This document shows positions 17,539 through 27,245 of a stretch of 64,000 bases of DNA, piece by piece; the stretch's first letter is position 1, and the number at the start of each line of letters is the position of its first letter. Source of the stretch: Paraburkholderia lacunae (GTDB lineage: Bacteria > Pseudomonadota > Gammaproteobacteria > Burkholderiales > Burkholderiaceae); contig NZ_QHKS01000006.1 of NCBI RefSeq assembly GCF_003353175.1, forward strand, positions 186,001 through 250,000, written 5' to 3'. Below the pieces are notes generated by a model. The model was not told the DNA's origin. It was given only the letters and a program-made list of their open reading frames with translations, and did not search any database. Both the position numbers and the translations under genes were made by a program.

Positions 17539-19056
17539 GTGTCAGCGTTGCTTGATTCATCGGTCCGTCAGCGCTTCTTCAATCGCTTCTTCAATGTTCC
17601 GGTGCAGCGCCGCCCGGCACTTCAACGGGCCAATACGGGCCGCCTGGCCGCGGCGGCGCGCGCAGCCGGCGCCGCGATCGGAGCCGCGCTGCTGCTGGCC
17701 GCATGTGTCGATGTCAGCATGCCCGATTACAAGCGGCCCGATACGCCGGCCAAGGCATCGTGGTCGGATCAGAAGGGCGCGCCGGTGTCGGCTGCTGCGA
17801 CCATCGAACCCGACTGGTGGAAAGGCTTCCACGATCCGTATCTGGACACGCTGATCGCGAAAGCGATCGCGGGCAACTTCGACATCAAGGTGCTGGCCGC
17901 ACGTATCGACGTCGCCGCCACGCAGATCGGCGAGGCAAAAGCCGGCGCATTGCCGACCATGGATCTCGGCGCGGGCGCCGATTTCCAGAAAACCACCGGT
18001 CAGACTTTCTCCAAGCAGTACAACGTCGCGACCCAGGTGAACTGGGACATCGACATCTGGGGCAAGGTGGAGAAGGGCGTGCAGGCGCAAAAAGCCGAGT
18101 TCCATGCCAGCGAGGCGGACTGGCGCGCCGGCTATCTGGAGTTGGTCTCGAACGTATCGAGCACCTATTTCCAGATCCTGCAATTCGACGACCAGATCGA
18201 GCAGCAGGAGAAAACGCTCGTCACGAACAGGCAGATTCTCACGATTTACGACGGCCAGAGCCGCAGCGGTCTCGTGCCTCATACCCAGGTGTTGCGCCAG
18301 CAAGCCGAGATCAACCGCCTGACGAACCAGTTGCTCGAACTGCGCCGCTCGCGCGATCTCGCGAACAACGCGCTCAGCACGCTGGTCGGTGTGCCGGCGG
18401 GCGAATTCCAGCTGCCCAAAGGGCATTTGCAGCAACGCGTGCAACTGCCGTCCGTGCCGGACGGCTTGCCGGCGCAACTGCTCGCGCGTCGTCCCGACGT
18501 GGTGGCCGCCGAATTCAGAGTGCTGGAAGCCTACGACCTCGTCGGCCAGGCCAAGCTCGCGCAACTGCCTACCATCAGCCTGACCGGCCACGGCGGCACC
18601 GCCAGCTTCGCCCTGACCGACCTGCTGAAATCGTTCACGTTCGGTTTCATGCCGAGCATCAACATTCCGCTGCTCGATCCAGGCGTGCGAGCGCATGTGA
18701 AGGTCACGCAAGCGCAATCGACGGTGGCCGAGCAGCAGTACCGCGTCGCCGTGATGGGCGCGTTCGAGGAAGTGGAAAACGCGCTGGTCAATCTGAACTC
18801 GCACAAGGCGCAGCGCGTGGAATTGCAGCAGGAGGTGACGCGTCTGCAAATCGTCGCCGATCAGATCCAGGCGCAATTGCGTCTTGGCGTCGTGTCGCAG
18901 CTGGAAGTCTTCGAAACCGAACGGACACTGCTGGAAGCACAGCAGCAACTGCTTGCCAACCATCAGTTGATTCTGTCCGACACCGTGCTGCTCTATAAAG
19001 CGCTGGGCGGCGGTTGGCCGAGCGTCGACGTGCAGGCGCAAGTGAAGGATAAATGA
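17539..19056 (+). CDS. TolC-like outer-membrane efflux lipoprotein (NodT family)
   Basis: A 505-residue outer-membrane factor. It starts at GTG 17539 with GGAG 6 nt upstream; the N-terminus is long, with a hydrophobic stretch ending in the lipobox LLLAAC (Cys56), so the mature protein is probably lipid-anchored. Two repeated coiled-coil/beta-barrel halves of the OEP family follow, with typical signatures such as NWDIDIWGKVEKG, ARRPDVVAAEFRVLEA and LLDPGVRAHVK. It would form the outer-membrane channel for the exporter made of the HlyD-like adaptor (21932) and the C39 ABC protein (24189), which lie downstream on the same strand. NodT-type proteins more often serve RND pumps, but no RND pump is present here. 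Confidence 0.9.
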   Translation: MSALLDSSVRQRFFNRFFNVPVQRRPALQRANTGRLAAAARAAGAAIGAALLLAACVDVSMPDYKRPDTPAKASWSDQKGAPVSAAATIEPDWWKGFHDPYLDTLIAKAIAGNFDIKVLAARIDVAATQIGEAKAGALPTMDLGAGADFQKTTGQTFSKQYNVATQVNWDIDIWGKVEKGVQAQKAEFHASEADWRAGYLELVSNVSSTYFQILQFDDQIEQQEKTLVTNRQILTIYDGQSRSGLVPHTQVLRQQAEINRLTNQLLELRRSRDLANNALSTLVGVPAGEFQLPKGHLQQRVQLPSVPDGLPAQLLARRPDVVAAEFRVLEAYDLVGQAKLAQLPTISLTGHGGTASFALTDLLKSFTFGFMPSINIPLLDPGVRAHVKVTQAQSTVAEQQYRVAVMGAFEEVENALVNLNSHKAQRVELQQEVTRLQIVADQIQAQLRLGVVSQLEVFETERTLLEAQQQLLANHQLILSDTVLLYKALGGGWPSVDVQAQVKDK

Positions 19057-19359
19057 AGGATAAGTAAAGGGCAGATAAGGGCGGATAAGCGCAGATAGGG
19101 GCTCAAGTAAATGAACGCTGAGCTAATCGGTGGATCAACCGCGCTGCATGCGGCGCGTGGAATTCAGGCTGCACGCCGTGCGTTTATCGCTTCTGCAACC
19201 GATGATCTGAAAATTGACACTCGCCATGCGTGACTTAAAATCGTTAAAGGGCCGGCCTCCATGCGGCTCATTCGCACAAGATCTATCCGCCGTCGTCCTT
19301 TTCCGCCGTTTTCATCGCGTTTTCTCCGCAGCGGGTAAACGATTAGTGATCCAGACAAA
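19057..19359. other. Intergenic stretch before the FHA gene
   Basis: 303 bp without a convincing gene. It begins with repeated GATAAG/GATAGG elements (about 19047-19100, six or so copies). A 40-codon frame from ATG 19111 has no recognisable features. A poor sigma54-like site (TGGAATTCAGGCTGCA, 19158-19173) has the correct spacing but a degenerate -24 box. Confidence 0.45.
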
Positions 19360-21954
19360 ATGAACGCCGGCGAAGCTCCGATTGCTGAGGTGCGCACGAC
19401 ACTCGACGCGCTGTTCGACGTGGTGCTGTCGCCGGTTGCATCCGCGCAGCGTCCCGCGCTCGACGCGATCCGGATCGTCGACAACCTGTTCGCCATCGGG
19501 CGCAGCGAGGCGCCGTTTACGGACTATCCGGCCGAGCGGATCACACGCCTGTCGCGCCGGCACGCGCGGATTTTCACGGAGCACGGCGCTGTCTATGTCG
19601 CCGACCTGGGCAGCAAGAACGGTACGACGGTGAACGGCATCGCGGTGCGAACGACGCCTGCCCGCGTGCGTGCCGGCGACGAAGTGTGCTTCGGCGGCGA
19701 GCTTTGCTATCGCGTCGGCATCGAGCCGCGCGCGCGGATCGTGGCCACCGCCAGTGCCGCGCCGGCGCCTGGCCTGCTGCTGGTGCCGCAGCGTGACGAC
19801 CTCGGCCTTCAGCCGATCGACGTGAAAGCGTTTCCGTTCCTCGTCAGCAAAGCGGACGAGATCTTCTCGCGCTACAAAAAGCGCTACCCGCATCAGGTCA
19901 ACTACATCTCGCGGCGTCACGCGCACATCTTTCTGAAGGGCGGCGAGCTGTACGTCGAGGACCTCGGCAGCACCAACGGCACATTCGTCGGCGGAAAGCG
20001 GCTCGACGAGTCGGCGCAACCCCTTGCCGACGGCGACGTCGTTGCATTTGGCGGCGACCACTTCGTCTACAGGGTAACGCTGCAACAGCCCCCTGAAGTC
20101 GAGCCGACCGTGACCCAGCTATCTCTGACTCCCGCCATCGACGAAGCTGCCGATACCGACAAGACCACGTTCGTTGCCGCCGCACATTCATTCCTCGATA
20201 TCTTTTGCGTCGACCCGGGACTACAACGCGAAGACGAAGTCAACGAGGCGGCCCAGGCCGCGCCGGCGCATGCGAAGCGCGACGCGACCGGCGGCGGGGC
20301 GAACGGCGCCCATGGAACCAGCGGCACGCACGGCGCACACGGTAGGAACGGGACGGGCGGTACGGGCGGCGCCGCGAAGGGCAGGCCGCAGCGTTGGCGT
20401 CTGGTGGCGGCCGAACTCAGCGAGGCCTTCGCGGGCGGCGAGCGCACGGTGGTGCGGCGCGCGGCGTGGTGGGGCGGCGCGGGTGCCGCCGTACTGATAG
20501 CCCTGGCGCTGACGCTTTACATGCGCGGCTCATCGGAGCGCGAATTGAAAAACCTGTTGGCAAGCGGCGAATACTCCAGTGCGGTCGCGGCGGCGAACAG
20601 CTATCTGACGCACCATCCCGCCGATTCGCAGATCAAGGCGCTCGCGAGCGAAGCGCTGCTGAAGGCGAAGGTCCCCGGCTGGCTGAATGCGTTGCAAACG
20701 GCGCAGTTCGACCAGGCGGATACGCGGCTCGCGGAGATGAAATCGTTGAGCACGAACAATGCGGACGCCGCTGCGCTGGTCGGCGAATTGCAATGGGTCG
20801 GCGATCTGGAGCGTTTCGTGGTCGGGCGGGGCGGCGTGGACGCGCCAATCAGGATGTACGCGGACGAGTCCGTCATCCGCAGCTTGCTGCAGCGCTGGGA
20901 CGACGACGCAAAAAATCACCAGCGCGCGCTCGACCGCATTGCGTCATACGTGCCCATGTTTTCGGAGCCGTACGCGCAGGCGCTGAGCCATCTGCGCAAA
21001 CTGGAGAGCGACGATTCGGTGTACCTCGCCGCGATCGACCGGCTCAACGCGACGATCCGCACCGAACTGGCGCGCGACAAACCCGACGCTTTGCCGCCGG
21101 CGTTCGACGACTACGCGCAGCGATATCCGCGTCTTGCCGGCCTTGACCGGCTGCGCGACGATTTGCGCCAATACGCGAATGTGCTGAACGCCGCGCTCGG
21201 CCGCCAGCTGACGCCGCTGCTGGCTTTGCTGAAGACGGTGCATTTCAGCACGCCGCCGTTCCAGGCGCAGTTTCAGCAACTGGCCGCGAGCCGTTTGCCT
21301 TCGGCGGACGTGATCCAGCGGCATGACGCCGTGAGCGCGGCGTGGCTGCGCGGCGACGGCCCACAGGCGCTGGCCGGTTTGCAGGCGATGCCCGCCGGTC
21401 CGTGGTCCGACGTGCTCGCGGCGGAGCAGGCGCACAAGAAAGCGCTGCTCGACCAGTTCGCCGACTTGCAGAAAACCCGTGGCGGCAAGGGCTACGACGA
21501 ACGCCTGCTGTCGTTCTACGCCAGCCTCGATGCGAGCGCGGACGCGTGGTTCGTGGAGGCGATCAGGAAGGACGTCGCGGCGCTGCACGACAAGGCGCTG
21601 GCCCGCGCGCAGGATTTGCTGCAGCGCGCGCAGAGCCTCTGGAAGCAATACCGCGCGAATGGGTCGATCGGCGGCACGCAACGGCTCGAGGCGGGCATCT
21701 CGGCCGGCTTTCGCAGCGAAGCGCGTTTGCTGTCGGATGCGCAGGCCGCCGCGCAACAGGGCATGCGCATCTATACGCAGTTGAAGGCGGATCATCCCGC
21801 CGACTTCGACCGGCTGCTCGCGGATATCGAAGCCGAAGCGGATTTGCAACGCCGCTCGCTGACCGAGCTGCGCATGGTGCTGGACCCCGGGCTGCTGAAG
21901 GCGAAGCTGGCGTTGATCGGAGGCGAAGAGAGTGAAGCGCGACAGTCACCCTAG
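19360..21954 (+). CDS. Membrane protein with two N-terminal FHA domains
   Basis: An 864-residue protein. FHA domain 1 (about 38-120) has IGR at 46-48, SRRH at 65-68 and NGT at 87-89. FHA domain 2 (about 155-240) has SRRH 184-187 and NGT 206-208 but lacks the Gly-Arg of the first strand pair, so its phosphothreonine binding may be altered. A Gly-rich linker (about 305-350) leads to one membrane segment (about 370-388), and the remainder is a long helical, Ala/Leu-rich domain resembling TPR-like repeats. FHA domains bind phosphothreonine, so this is the probable reader of the kinase at 11224 and counterpart of the PP2C at 28605. It overlaps the HlyD-like gene by 23 bp, which ties signalling to the exporter. 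Confidence 0.88.
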   Translation: MNAGEAPIAEVRTTLDALFDVVLSPVASAQRPALDAIRIVDNLFAIGRSEAPFTDYPAERITRLSRRHARIFTEHGAVYVADLGSKNGTTVNGIAVRTTPARVRAGDEVCFGGELCYRVGIEPRARIVATASAAPAPGLLLVPQRDDLGLQPIDVKAFPFLVSKADEIFSRYKKRYPHQVNYISRRHAHIFLKGGELYVEDLGSTNGTFVGGKRLDESAQPLADGDVVAFGGDHFVYRVTLQQPPEVEPTVTQLSLTPAIDEAADTDKTTFVAAAHSFLDIFCVDPGLQREDEVNEAAQAAPAHAKRDATGGGANGAHGTSGTHGAHGRNGTGGTGGAAKGRPQRWRLVAAELSEAFAGGERTVVRRAAWWGGAGAAVLIALALTLYMRGSSERELKNLLASGEYSSAVAAANSYLTHHPADSQIKALASEALLKAKVPGWLNALQTAQFDQADTRLAEMKSLSTNNADAAALVGELQWVGDLERFVVGRGGVDAPIRMYADESVIRSLLQRWDDDAKNHQRALDRIASYVPMFSEPYAQALSHLRKLESDDSVYLAAIDRLNATIRTELARDKPDALPPAFDDYAQRYPRLAGLDRLRDDLRQYANVLNAALGRQLTPLLALLKTVHFSTPPFQAQFQQLAASRLPSADVIQRHDAVSAAWLRGDGPQALAGLQAMPAGPWSDVLAAEQAHKKALLDQFADLQKTRGGKGYDERLLSFYASLDASADAWFVEAIRKDVAALHDKALARAQDLLQRAQSLWKQYRANGSIGGTQRLEAGISAGFRSEARLLSDAQAAAQQGMRIYTQLKADHPADFDRLLADIEAEADLQRRSLTELRMVLDPGLLKAKLALIGGEESEARQSP

Positions 21955-23305
21955 ACCGTTGTCGGAGGCGCTGGAGGATCACAGCGCCGAAGGCATCGCG
22001 ATCCTGACCGCCGAACCGGTGCGGCTCGCCCGTGCGCTGATCTGGGCGATGGTCGCGCTAGTGGTGGCCGGCCTGCTGTGGTCGTTCGTCGGCCGCGCGG
22101 ACGTGATCGTCAGCGCGCAAGGGACCTTGTCGCCGGAATCGGAAGTGCGCCGCATTTATGCGCCGATCGACGGCGAGCTTGCCGATCTGTATATCGCCGA
22201 AGGGCAGCCGGTGCAGAAGGGCGATGTGCTGGCGCGGCTCAACGCACGCGGTGCGATCGAAGCGGCCAGCAACGCGCTGCAAGCGCAGCTCAAACTCGAA
22301 GACGCCGAGCGCGACTGGAAGCAGTTCCCCGAAAAGAAAGCGCTGATGGAGCGCAAGGCCGCCGCCCTCAAGGCGCAGATGGAAGTGGAAGCGCGCCTGC
22401 ACGAAAACCGCGTCTCCGAAGGCACCACCAAGCTCGCCGAAGGGCAGAAAGCCGAACTCGACGAAGCGCGCAGCGTGCTCGACAACGCCCGCCGCACACG
22501 CGAAGCGGCGCGCCAGGAACTGGACCGGTACTCGCGTCTGTTCGCGCAGCCGGGCGGCGGCGGCATCGCCGAACTTCAGGTCGAGCAGAAGCGCACCGCG
22601 GCGATGGAGGCGGACAACGCCTACCGTGTCGCGCAATCGAAACTCGCGGAACTCGATTTCCGCTTGAGCCACGAATATGCGCAGGCCCACGCGCAACTCG
22701 AAACCAGCGGCCAGCAGGCCACCGACCTGCAGCTCCAGTACGACTCGGCGGTACGCGATATCACCGACGCGGAAGACAAGGCGCGCCTGCAACTGCAAAG
22801 CGCGCGGCTGGTAGCCGACGCCGCGGCGCGAATCCGCTTCGAGAACATCGACAAAGACAATTTCCTGCTGATCCTCGCGCCGGTCTCCGGCGTCATCACC
22901 GACGTGACCTCGACCCAACCGGGCGACAAGATCCAGGCGAACGCGCCGCTCGGCGGCATCGCACCGAAAGATGCCCGGCCCGTGCTGAAGATCGAAATCG
23001 CCGAACACGACCGCGCGTTTCTGCACGAGGGTCTGCCCGTGAAGCTGAAATTCAGCGCGTTCCCGTATCAGCGTTACGGGCTGATCAGCGGCACGCTTGC
23101 CTACATCTCGCCGGCCACCAAGCCGTCGTCGCAGGACAAACAACCCGTGTACGAAGGCCGCGTCACGCTCGACAAGAACTACTACCAGATCGCCGACACT
23201 CGCTACCCGCTGCGCTACGGCATGACGGCGAACGCGGAGATCGTGGTACGCGAGCGGCGCCTGATCGACCTCGGTCTGGATCCGTTCAGACAGATTGCGG
23301 GCTGA
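21932..23305 (+). CDS. HlyD-family membrane-fusion (adaptor) protein
   Basis: A 457-residue periplasmic adaptor. It has a short cytoplasmic N-terminus, one membrane anchor (about 33-53), then a split lipoyl/beta-barrel fold around a long coiled-coil hairpin (about 95-290, rich in Glu, Lys, Ala and Gln). The half-motifs are IYAPIDGELADLYIAEGQPV (about 73-92) and APVSGVITDVTSTQPGD (about 315-331). This is the layout of type I secretion adaptors such as HlyD/CvaA/MchE. GTG 21932 has GGAGG 8 nt upstream and lies inside the end of the FHA gene. It should link the C39 ABC exporter to the TolC-like protein. Confidence 0.92.
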   Translation: MKRDSHPRPLSEALEDHSAEGIAILTAEPVRLARALIWAMVALVVAGLLWSFVGRADVIVSAQGTLSPESEVRRIYAPIDGELADLYIAEGQPVQKGDVLARLNARGAIEAASNALQAQLKLEDAERDWKQFPEKKALMERKAAALKAQMEVEARLHENRVSEGTTKLAEGQKAELDEARSVLDNARRTREAARQELDRYSRLFAQPGGGGIAELQVEQKRTAAMEADNAYRVAQSKLAELDFRLSHEYAQAHAQLETSGQQATDLQLQYDSAVRDITDAEDKARLQLQSARLVADAAARIRFENIDKDNFLLILAPVSGVITDVTSTQPGDKIQANAPLGGIAPKDARPVLKIEIAEHDRAFLHEGLPVKLKFSAFPYQRYGLISGTLAYISPATKPSSQDKQPVYEGRVTLDKNYYQIADTRYPLRYGMTANAEIVVRERRLIDLGLDPFRQIAG

Positions 23306-23343
23306 TGGCGCAGATCACACGTCAATTAAAAGGAGCGCATGAC

Positions 23344-24096
23344 ATGACCGCGATAGTGCGAATCGATAACGAAGTCGTGGACGTTGGCGAGTTCATTCGT
23401 CTTCTGAAATTGACCGGCCAGTTCGAAAGCCTGATCGAGCAGATCGTGCGCGACAAGCTCACCGTGCATGCAGCGCAGAAGCAGGGTGTCGTCGTGACGG
23501 CCGAAGAAATCCAGCAGCGCGCCGATCAGTTCCGCCGTGTGCGCGGTCTGCACCGCGCGACGGATATGAATCAGTACCTCGATGTGCTCAACGTGAGTCT
23601 CGACGAATTCGAGGCGTTCATCACCGACGGGCTGTATCAGGAAAAGATGCTCGACATCGTCGGCAACGAGGCGGCGATCAAGGACTACTTCGCGCTGAAT
23701 TCGCCGAAATTCGATGCGATCGAGGTGAGCCATATCGTGCTCGACAGCGAAGGCAAGGCGAAGGAAATGATTTCCTATCTGCGCGACGATCCGGACAGTT
23801 TCGCCGACATGGCGCGCGAGCATTCGATTGCGGATACGCGCGAAGCCGGCGGTGTGATCGGCAAGGTATTGCGCGGCTCGCTGAAACCGGAAATCGAGGC
23901 GAAGATTTTCAACGCAGCGGTGGGCGATCTGCTCGGGCCGTTTCCGTCGGCGGATCGTTCGTGCTTCGAGATTTTTGCCGTGACAGCCAAGTATCCTGCA
24001 ACGCTGGATGCGGACGTCGCTTCCGAAGTGAAGCGTCTGCTGCGCGAGAGCTGGCTGATCGCGCGTGCCCAGGAGCATGTGATCGAAGCGTGCTAG
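23344..24096 (+). CDS. PpiC/SurA-type peptidyl-prolyl isomerase
   Basis: A 250-residue protein with an N-terminal helical (SurA-N-like) part and a parvulin domain (about 125-220) containing VSHIVLDSEGKA, SFADMAREHSIADTREAGG and LGPFPSADRSCFEIF. There is no signal peptide, so it is either cytoplasmic or exported in an unusual way. ATG 23344 has AGGAG about 8 nt upstream; an in-frame ATG at 23305, overlapping the adaptor stop, is the alternative start. PpiC proteins occur in several peptide-secretion clusters, where they may assist folding or export. Its place between adaptor and ABC gene supports a specific role in this system. Confidence 0.88.
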   Translation: MTAIVRIDNEVVDVGEFIRLLKLTGQFESLIEQIVRDKLTVHAAQKQGVVVTAEEIQQRADQFRRVRGLHRATDMNQYLDVLNVSLDEFEAFITDGLYQEKMLDIVGNEAAIKDYFALNSPKFDAIEVSHIVLDSEGKAKEMISYLRDDPDSFADMAREHSIADTREAGGVIGKVLRGSLKPEIEAKIFNAAVGDLLGPFPSADRSCFEIFAVTAKYPATLDADVASEVKRLLRESWLIARAQEHVIEAC

Positions 24097-24188
24097 CCGG
24101 CCTGCGTTGCATGCGATGCCCGCGTTGCACGTATCTTGCGCCGCATCGCGCACCGTCGTCATAAAGCTGAATCGAGGTCCGCAAGTTT

Positions 24189-27100
24189 ATGGATGCACCC
24201 CAGACCGCGCCGTCCGCCGCCGAGTTTCTGACTTCGGTGGAGATTCTTTCGCCGTTTTCGCGCGACGAGATCGAACGTCTTGCCGAATTTGCGCAAGCGC
24301 GCTTCTATTCGTTCGGCGAAACGGTGTGCTCCGCGGGCGAGACGGCCGACGGTCTGTACGTGGTGCGTTCCGGCTCGGTGCGCATTTTCACCGAGGAGCA
24401 CGGCAAGGAAACCAGCATGGGCGTGCGCAAGGCCGGCGAGATTTTCGCCGACATTGCGATGTTGCGCGCGTATGTGCACGAAACCTCGGTGCGGGCCTCG
24501 GCGAAGACCGAGTTGCTGTTCATTCCACGCGCCGCGATCGAGCCGGTGATCGCCGGCAATCAGGCCGCGCTGGCGTTTATCGCGAGCTATGTGGCGATCA
24601 ATTCGGCGGGCGGTTTCGTGGCGCAGCTGTTCGATCTGCGCGGCAAGCTGAACAAGGCGGAACTCGAAGAATACGTGCGCAGCGTCGGCGTCAAACGGGT
24701 GGCCGCCGGCAAGGAGATTCTCAAGCAGGACGGACGTGACGACCGGCGGCTCTATGTGGTAAGGCAAGGGCAGGTGCGCATCGTGCGGCATGAGGAGGGG
24801 CACGATTACACGCTCGCCACCCTGGGCGAAGGCGAAATCTTCGGTGAGAAAGCGTGTTTGATGCGGCAGGAACAGATGGCTTCGGTGCTGGCGAATACCG
24901 ATACGCGTCTGCTGGTGATTCCCGAGCGCACCGTCCACTTCATTCTCGAACGCAATCCGAAGTTGCGCGAAGTGCTCGATGAACGGATTCGCTACGGCGA
25001 CCGTGAATTGCAGCGGCAAAAACGGCTCGAACAGCGGCGCAAATTGCCGCTGATGCTCGATTTACAGAGCAAACCCGAGTTCGGCGAAAAAGTCATCAAG
25101 CGTTTCGCGCTGGTCGAGCAGGCCGAGGAAATGGATTGCGGCGCCGCGTGTCTCGCGATGGTCTGCCGTCACTACAGCATTCCGATGACGCTCGGCAAGC
25201 TGCGCGAACTGGCCAACGTCACGACCCAGGGCGCCACCCTCGACAGCCTCGCGCGCGCCGGCGAATCGCTCGGCTTTACCGCACGCGGCGTGCAGTGCAC
25301 GTACGACGCGTTGCGCGGCTTCGATCTGCCGTTCATCGTCCACTGGGAGGGCTACCACTACGTGGTGGTGTACGGCGTCTCGAAGGACTATGTGTGGGTC
25401 GCCGACCCGGCGCTCGGCTTCAGAAAATTGACCGTTGAAGATTTCGAACGCGGCTGGAGCGGCACGTGCCTGCTGTTTACCGGCGGCCCGAATCTGTTGC
25501 AGATGTCGGCTGCGCGTTCGCCGTGGATACGCTTTGTCGGCTACCTCAGGCCGTACCGCAAAATTCTCGGACACCTGTTCCTCGCCACCTTTGTGATTCA
25601 GGTGCTCGGCGTGATTCCGCCGCTGATCATCCAGAACATTCTCGACGGCGTGATCGTGCATCAGAATGTGAGCCTGCTGCATCTGCTGATCGGCGGGCTG
25701 ATTATCTCCAACGTGTTTTCGCAATTGATGTCGTCGATTCGCGCGTATCTGGCGAATTTCATGGTGCGCAACATGGACTTCGCGATGATGTCGCAGTTCT
25801 TCAAGCACACCATGACGCTGCCGTTCTCGTTCTTCGCCAAGCGCAAGACCGGCGACATCTTCGCGCGCTTCCAGGAGAACCAGACGATCCGCGCGTTCCT
25901 CACCGAATCGACCGTGACCACCGCGCTGAATCTGCTGATGGTGTTCATCTACTTCACGATCATGTTCGTCTACAACGTGAAGATGACGCTGGTGCTGATC
26001 GCGTTCGTGATTCCGATCATGGCGCTGACCGCGCTGGCCACGCCAAAGATCAAGAACTACGCACGCGAAGTGTTCACCGCGTCGACCGATGCGAAAGCGT
26101 TTCTGATGGAAGCGCTCGCCGGTGTGGAAACCGTCAAGGGCATGGGCATCGAACGGCCGGTGCGGCTGCGTTGGGAGAAGAAGTACGCGAAGGCGCTCGA
26201 AGTGCAGTATCGCGCGCACGCATTCAATATCCTCGTCGGGCTCGGCAGCCAGTTGCTGAACGCCGCGACGACGATCGCGATTCTCTGGGTCGGCGCGAAC
26301 CTGGTGCTGGCGCGCGAAATGACGATTGGCCAGCTGATTGCGTTCAATGCGTTTATGGGCAGTGTGCTGGGTCCGCTGATGGGGCTGGTCGGTTTGTGGA
26401 GCATGTTGAACGACGCGGGCGTGGCGATGGAGCGGCTCGGCGACGTGCTCGACATCGAGCCGGAACAGAAGCCGGAGGACTTGCCGTCGCGCGTGATGCT
26501 GCCCGAACTGCAAGGCGAGATCAGTCTCAACGGCGTCTATTTCCGCTACGGCGACAACGACTCCGCCTACGTGCTCGAAAATATCAGCTTCGACATCAAG
26601 CCCGGCGAGCTGGTGGCGATTGTGGGCCGCAGCGGCTCGGGCAAGACCACGCTCGCCAAATTGCTGGTCGGTTTCTATGCGCCGACCGAAGGCAAGATGA
26701 CGATCGACGGCTACGATCTCGGCGTAGTCGATAAAGCCTATTACCGGGCGCAGATCGGCTACGTGATGCAGAGCAATCTGCTGTTTTCCGGCACGATCGC
26801 GGAGAACATCGCGAGCGGCGACGACGCGCCCGAACGGCGCCGAATCGAGGAAGTCGCCAAGATGGCCGACGCGCACGCGTTCATCAGCAAGATGCCGCTC
26901 GGCTACGAGCAGATTGTCGGCGAACGCGGCGTTGGCTTATCCGGCGGGCAGATTCAGCGGCTGTGCATCGCGCGGGCGTTGTATCACGATCCGCGCCTGC
27001 TGGTGTTCGACGAAGCGACCTCGGCGCTGGACACGCAGTCGGAAAGCAATATCCTCGGCAACATGCACGACATTCTGAAGGGCCGCACCGCGGTGATCAT

Positions 27101-27245
27101 CGCGCACCGGCTCAGTACCATCATGCGCGCGGACAAGATCCTCGTGCTGTATGAAGGCGCGATTGTCGAGCAGGGCCGGCACGATGAACTGATCCAGCGG
27201 GGCGGCATGTACTACCAGCTGGTCCAGAAACAGTTGAGCGCGTGA
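24189..27245 (+). CDS. Peptidase-C39 ABC exporter with two N-terminal cyclic-nucleotide-binding-like domains
   Basis: A 1018-residue fusion. Residues about 20-125 and 165-265 are two Crp/cNMP-binding-like beta-roll domains (GLYVVRSGSVRIF; RLYVVRQGQVRIV with GEIFGEKACL). Residues about 305-430 form a C39 bacteriocin-processing peptidase with Gln311, Cys317 (EEMDCGAACLAM), His390 (GYHYVVVYGV) and Asp406 (VADPALG). The membrane domain (about 445-730, six segments) and ATPase (about 775-1010) follow; the ATPase has Walker A GRSGSGKTT (about 813-821), signature LSGGQIQRL (about 917-925) and a DEATSALD Walker B. C39 exporters cut double-glycine leaders while exporting the peptide, which matches the three leader peptides of this cluster. 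The cNMP-like domains may gate export by a ligand or act structurally. It ends in TGATG, coupling to the next gene. Confidence 0.95.
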   Translation: MDAPQTAPSAAEFLTSVEILSPFSRDEIERLAEFAQARFYSFGETVCSAGETADGLYVVRSGSVRIFTEEHGKETSMGVRKAGEIFADIAMLRAYVHETSVRASAKTELLFIPRAAIEPVIAGNQAALAFIASYVAINSAGGFVAQLFDLRGKLNKAELEEYVRSVGVKRVAAGKEILKQDGRDDRRLYVVRQGQVRIVRHEEGHDYTLATLGEGEIFGEKACLMRQEQMASVLANTDTRLLVIPERTVHFILERNPKLREVLDERIRYGDRELQRQKRLEQRRKLPLMLDLQSKPEFGEKVIKRFALVEQAEEMDCGAACLAMVCRHYSIPMTLGKLRELANVTTQGATLDSLARAGESLGFTARGVQCTYDALRGFDLPFIVHWEGYHYVVVYGVSKDYVWVADPALGFRKLTVEDFERGWSGTCLLFTGGPNLLQMSAARSPWIRFVGYLRPYRKILGHLFLATFVIQVLGVIPPLIIQNILDGVIVHQNVSLLHLLIGGLIISNVFSQLMSSIRAYLANFMVRNMDFAMMSQFFKHTMTLPFSFFAKRKTGDIFARFQENQTIRAFLTESTVTTALNLLMVFIYFTIMFVYNVKMTLVLIAFVIPIMALTALATPKIKNYAREVFTASTDAKAFLMEALAGVETVKGMGIERPVRLRWEKKYAKALEVQYRAHAFNILVGLGSQLLNAATTIAILWVGANLVLAREMTIGQLIAFNAFMGSVLGPLMGLVGLWSMLNDAGVAMERLGDVLDIEPEQKPEDLPSRVMLPELQGEISLNGVYFRYGDNDSAYVLENISFDIKPGELVAIVGRSGSGKTTLAKLLVGFYAPTEGKMTIDGYDLGVVDKAYYRAQIGYVMQSNLLFSGTIAENIASGDDAPERRRIEEVAKMADAHAFISKMPLGYEQIVGERGVGLSGGQIQRLCIARALYHDPRLLVFDEATSALDTQSESNILGNMHDILKGRTAVIIAHRLSTIMRADKILVLYEGAIVEQGRHDELIQRGGMYYQLVQKQLSA

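Noticed and set aside
19158..19173. Sigma54 promoter for the FHA gene
   Set aside because: Spacing is right but the -24 box is TGGAAT and the -12 box CTGC; too weak to list as a site on its own.
19111..19233. 40-codon frame before the FHA gene
   Set aside because: No ribosome-binding site, no leader motif and no recognisable features.
22078..23343. Long N-terminal extension of the PpiC gene
   Set aside because: It is an out-of-frame shadow of the HlyD-like gene, rich in Arg; the PpiC start has a good ribosome-binding site at 23344.
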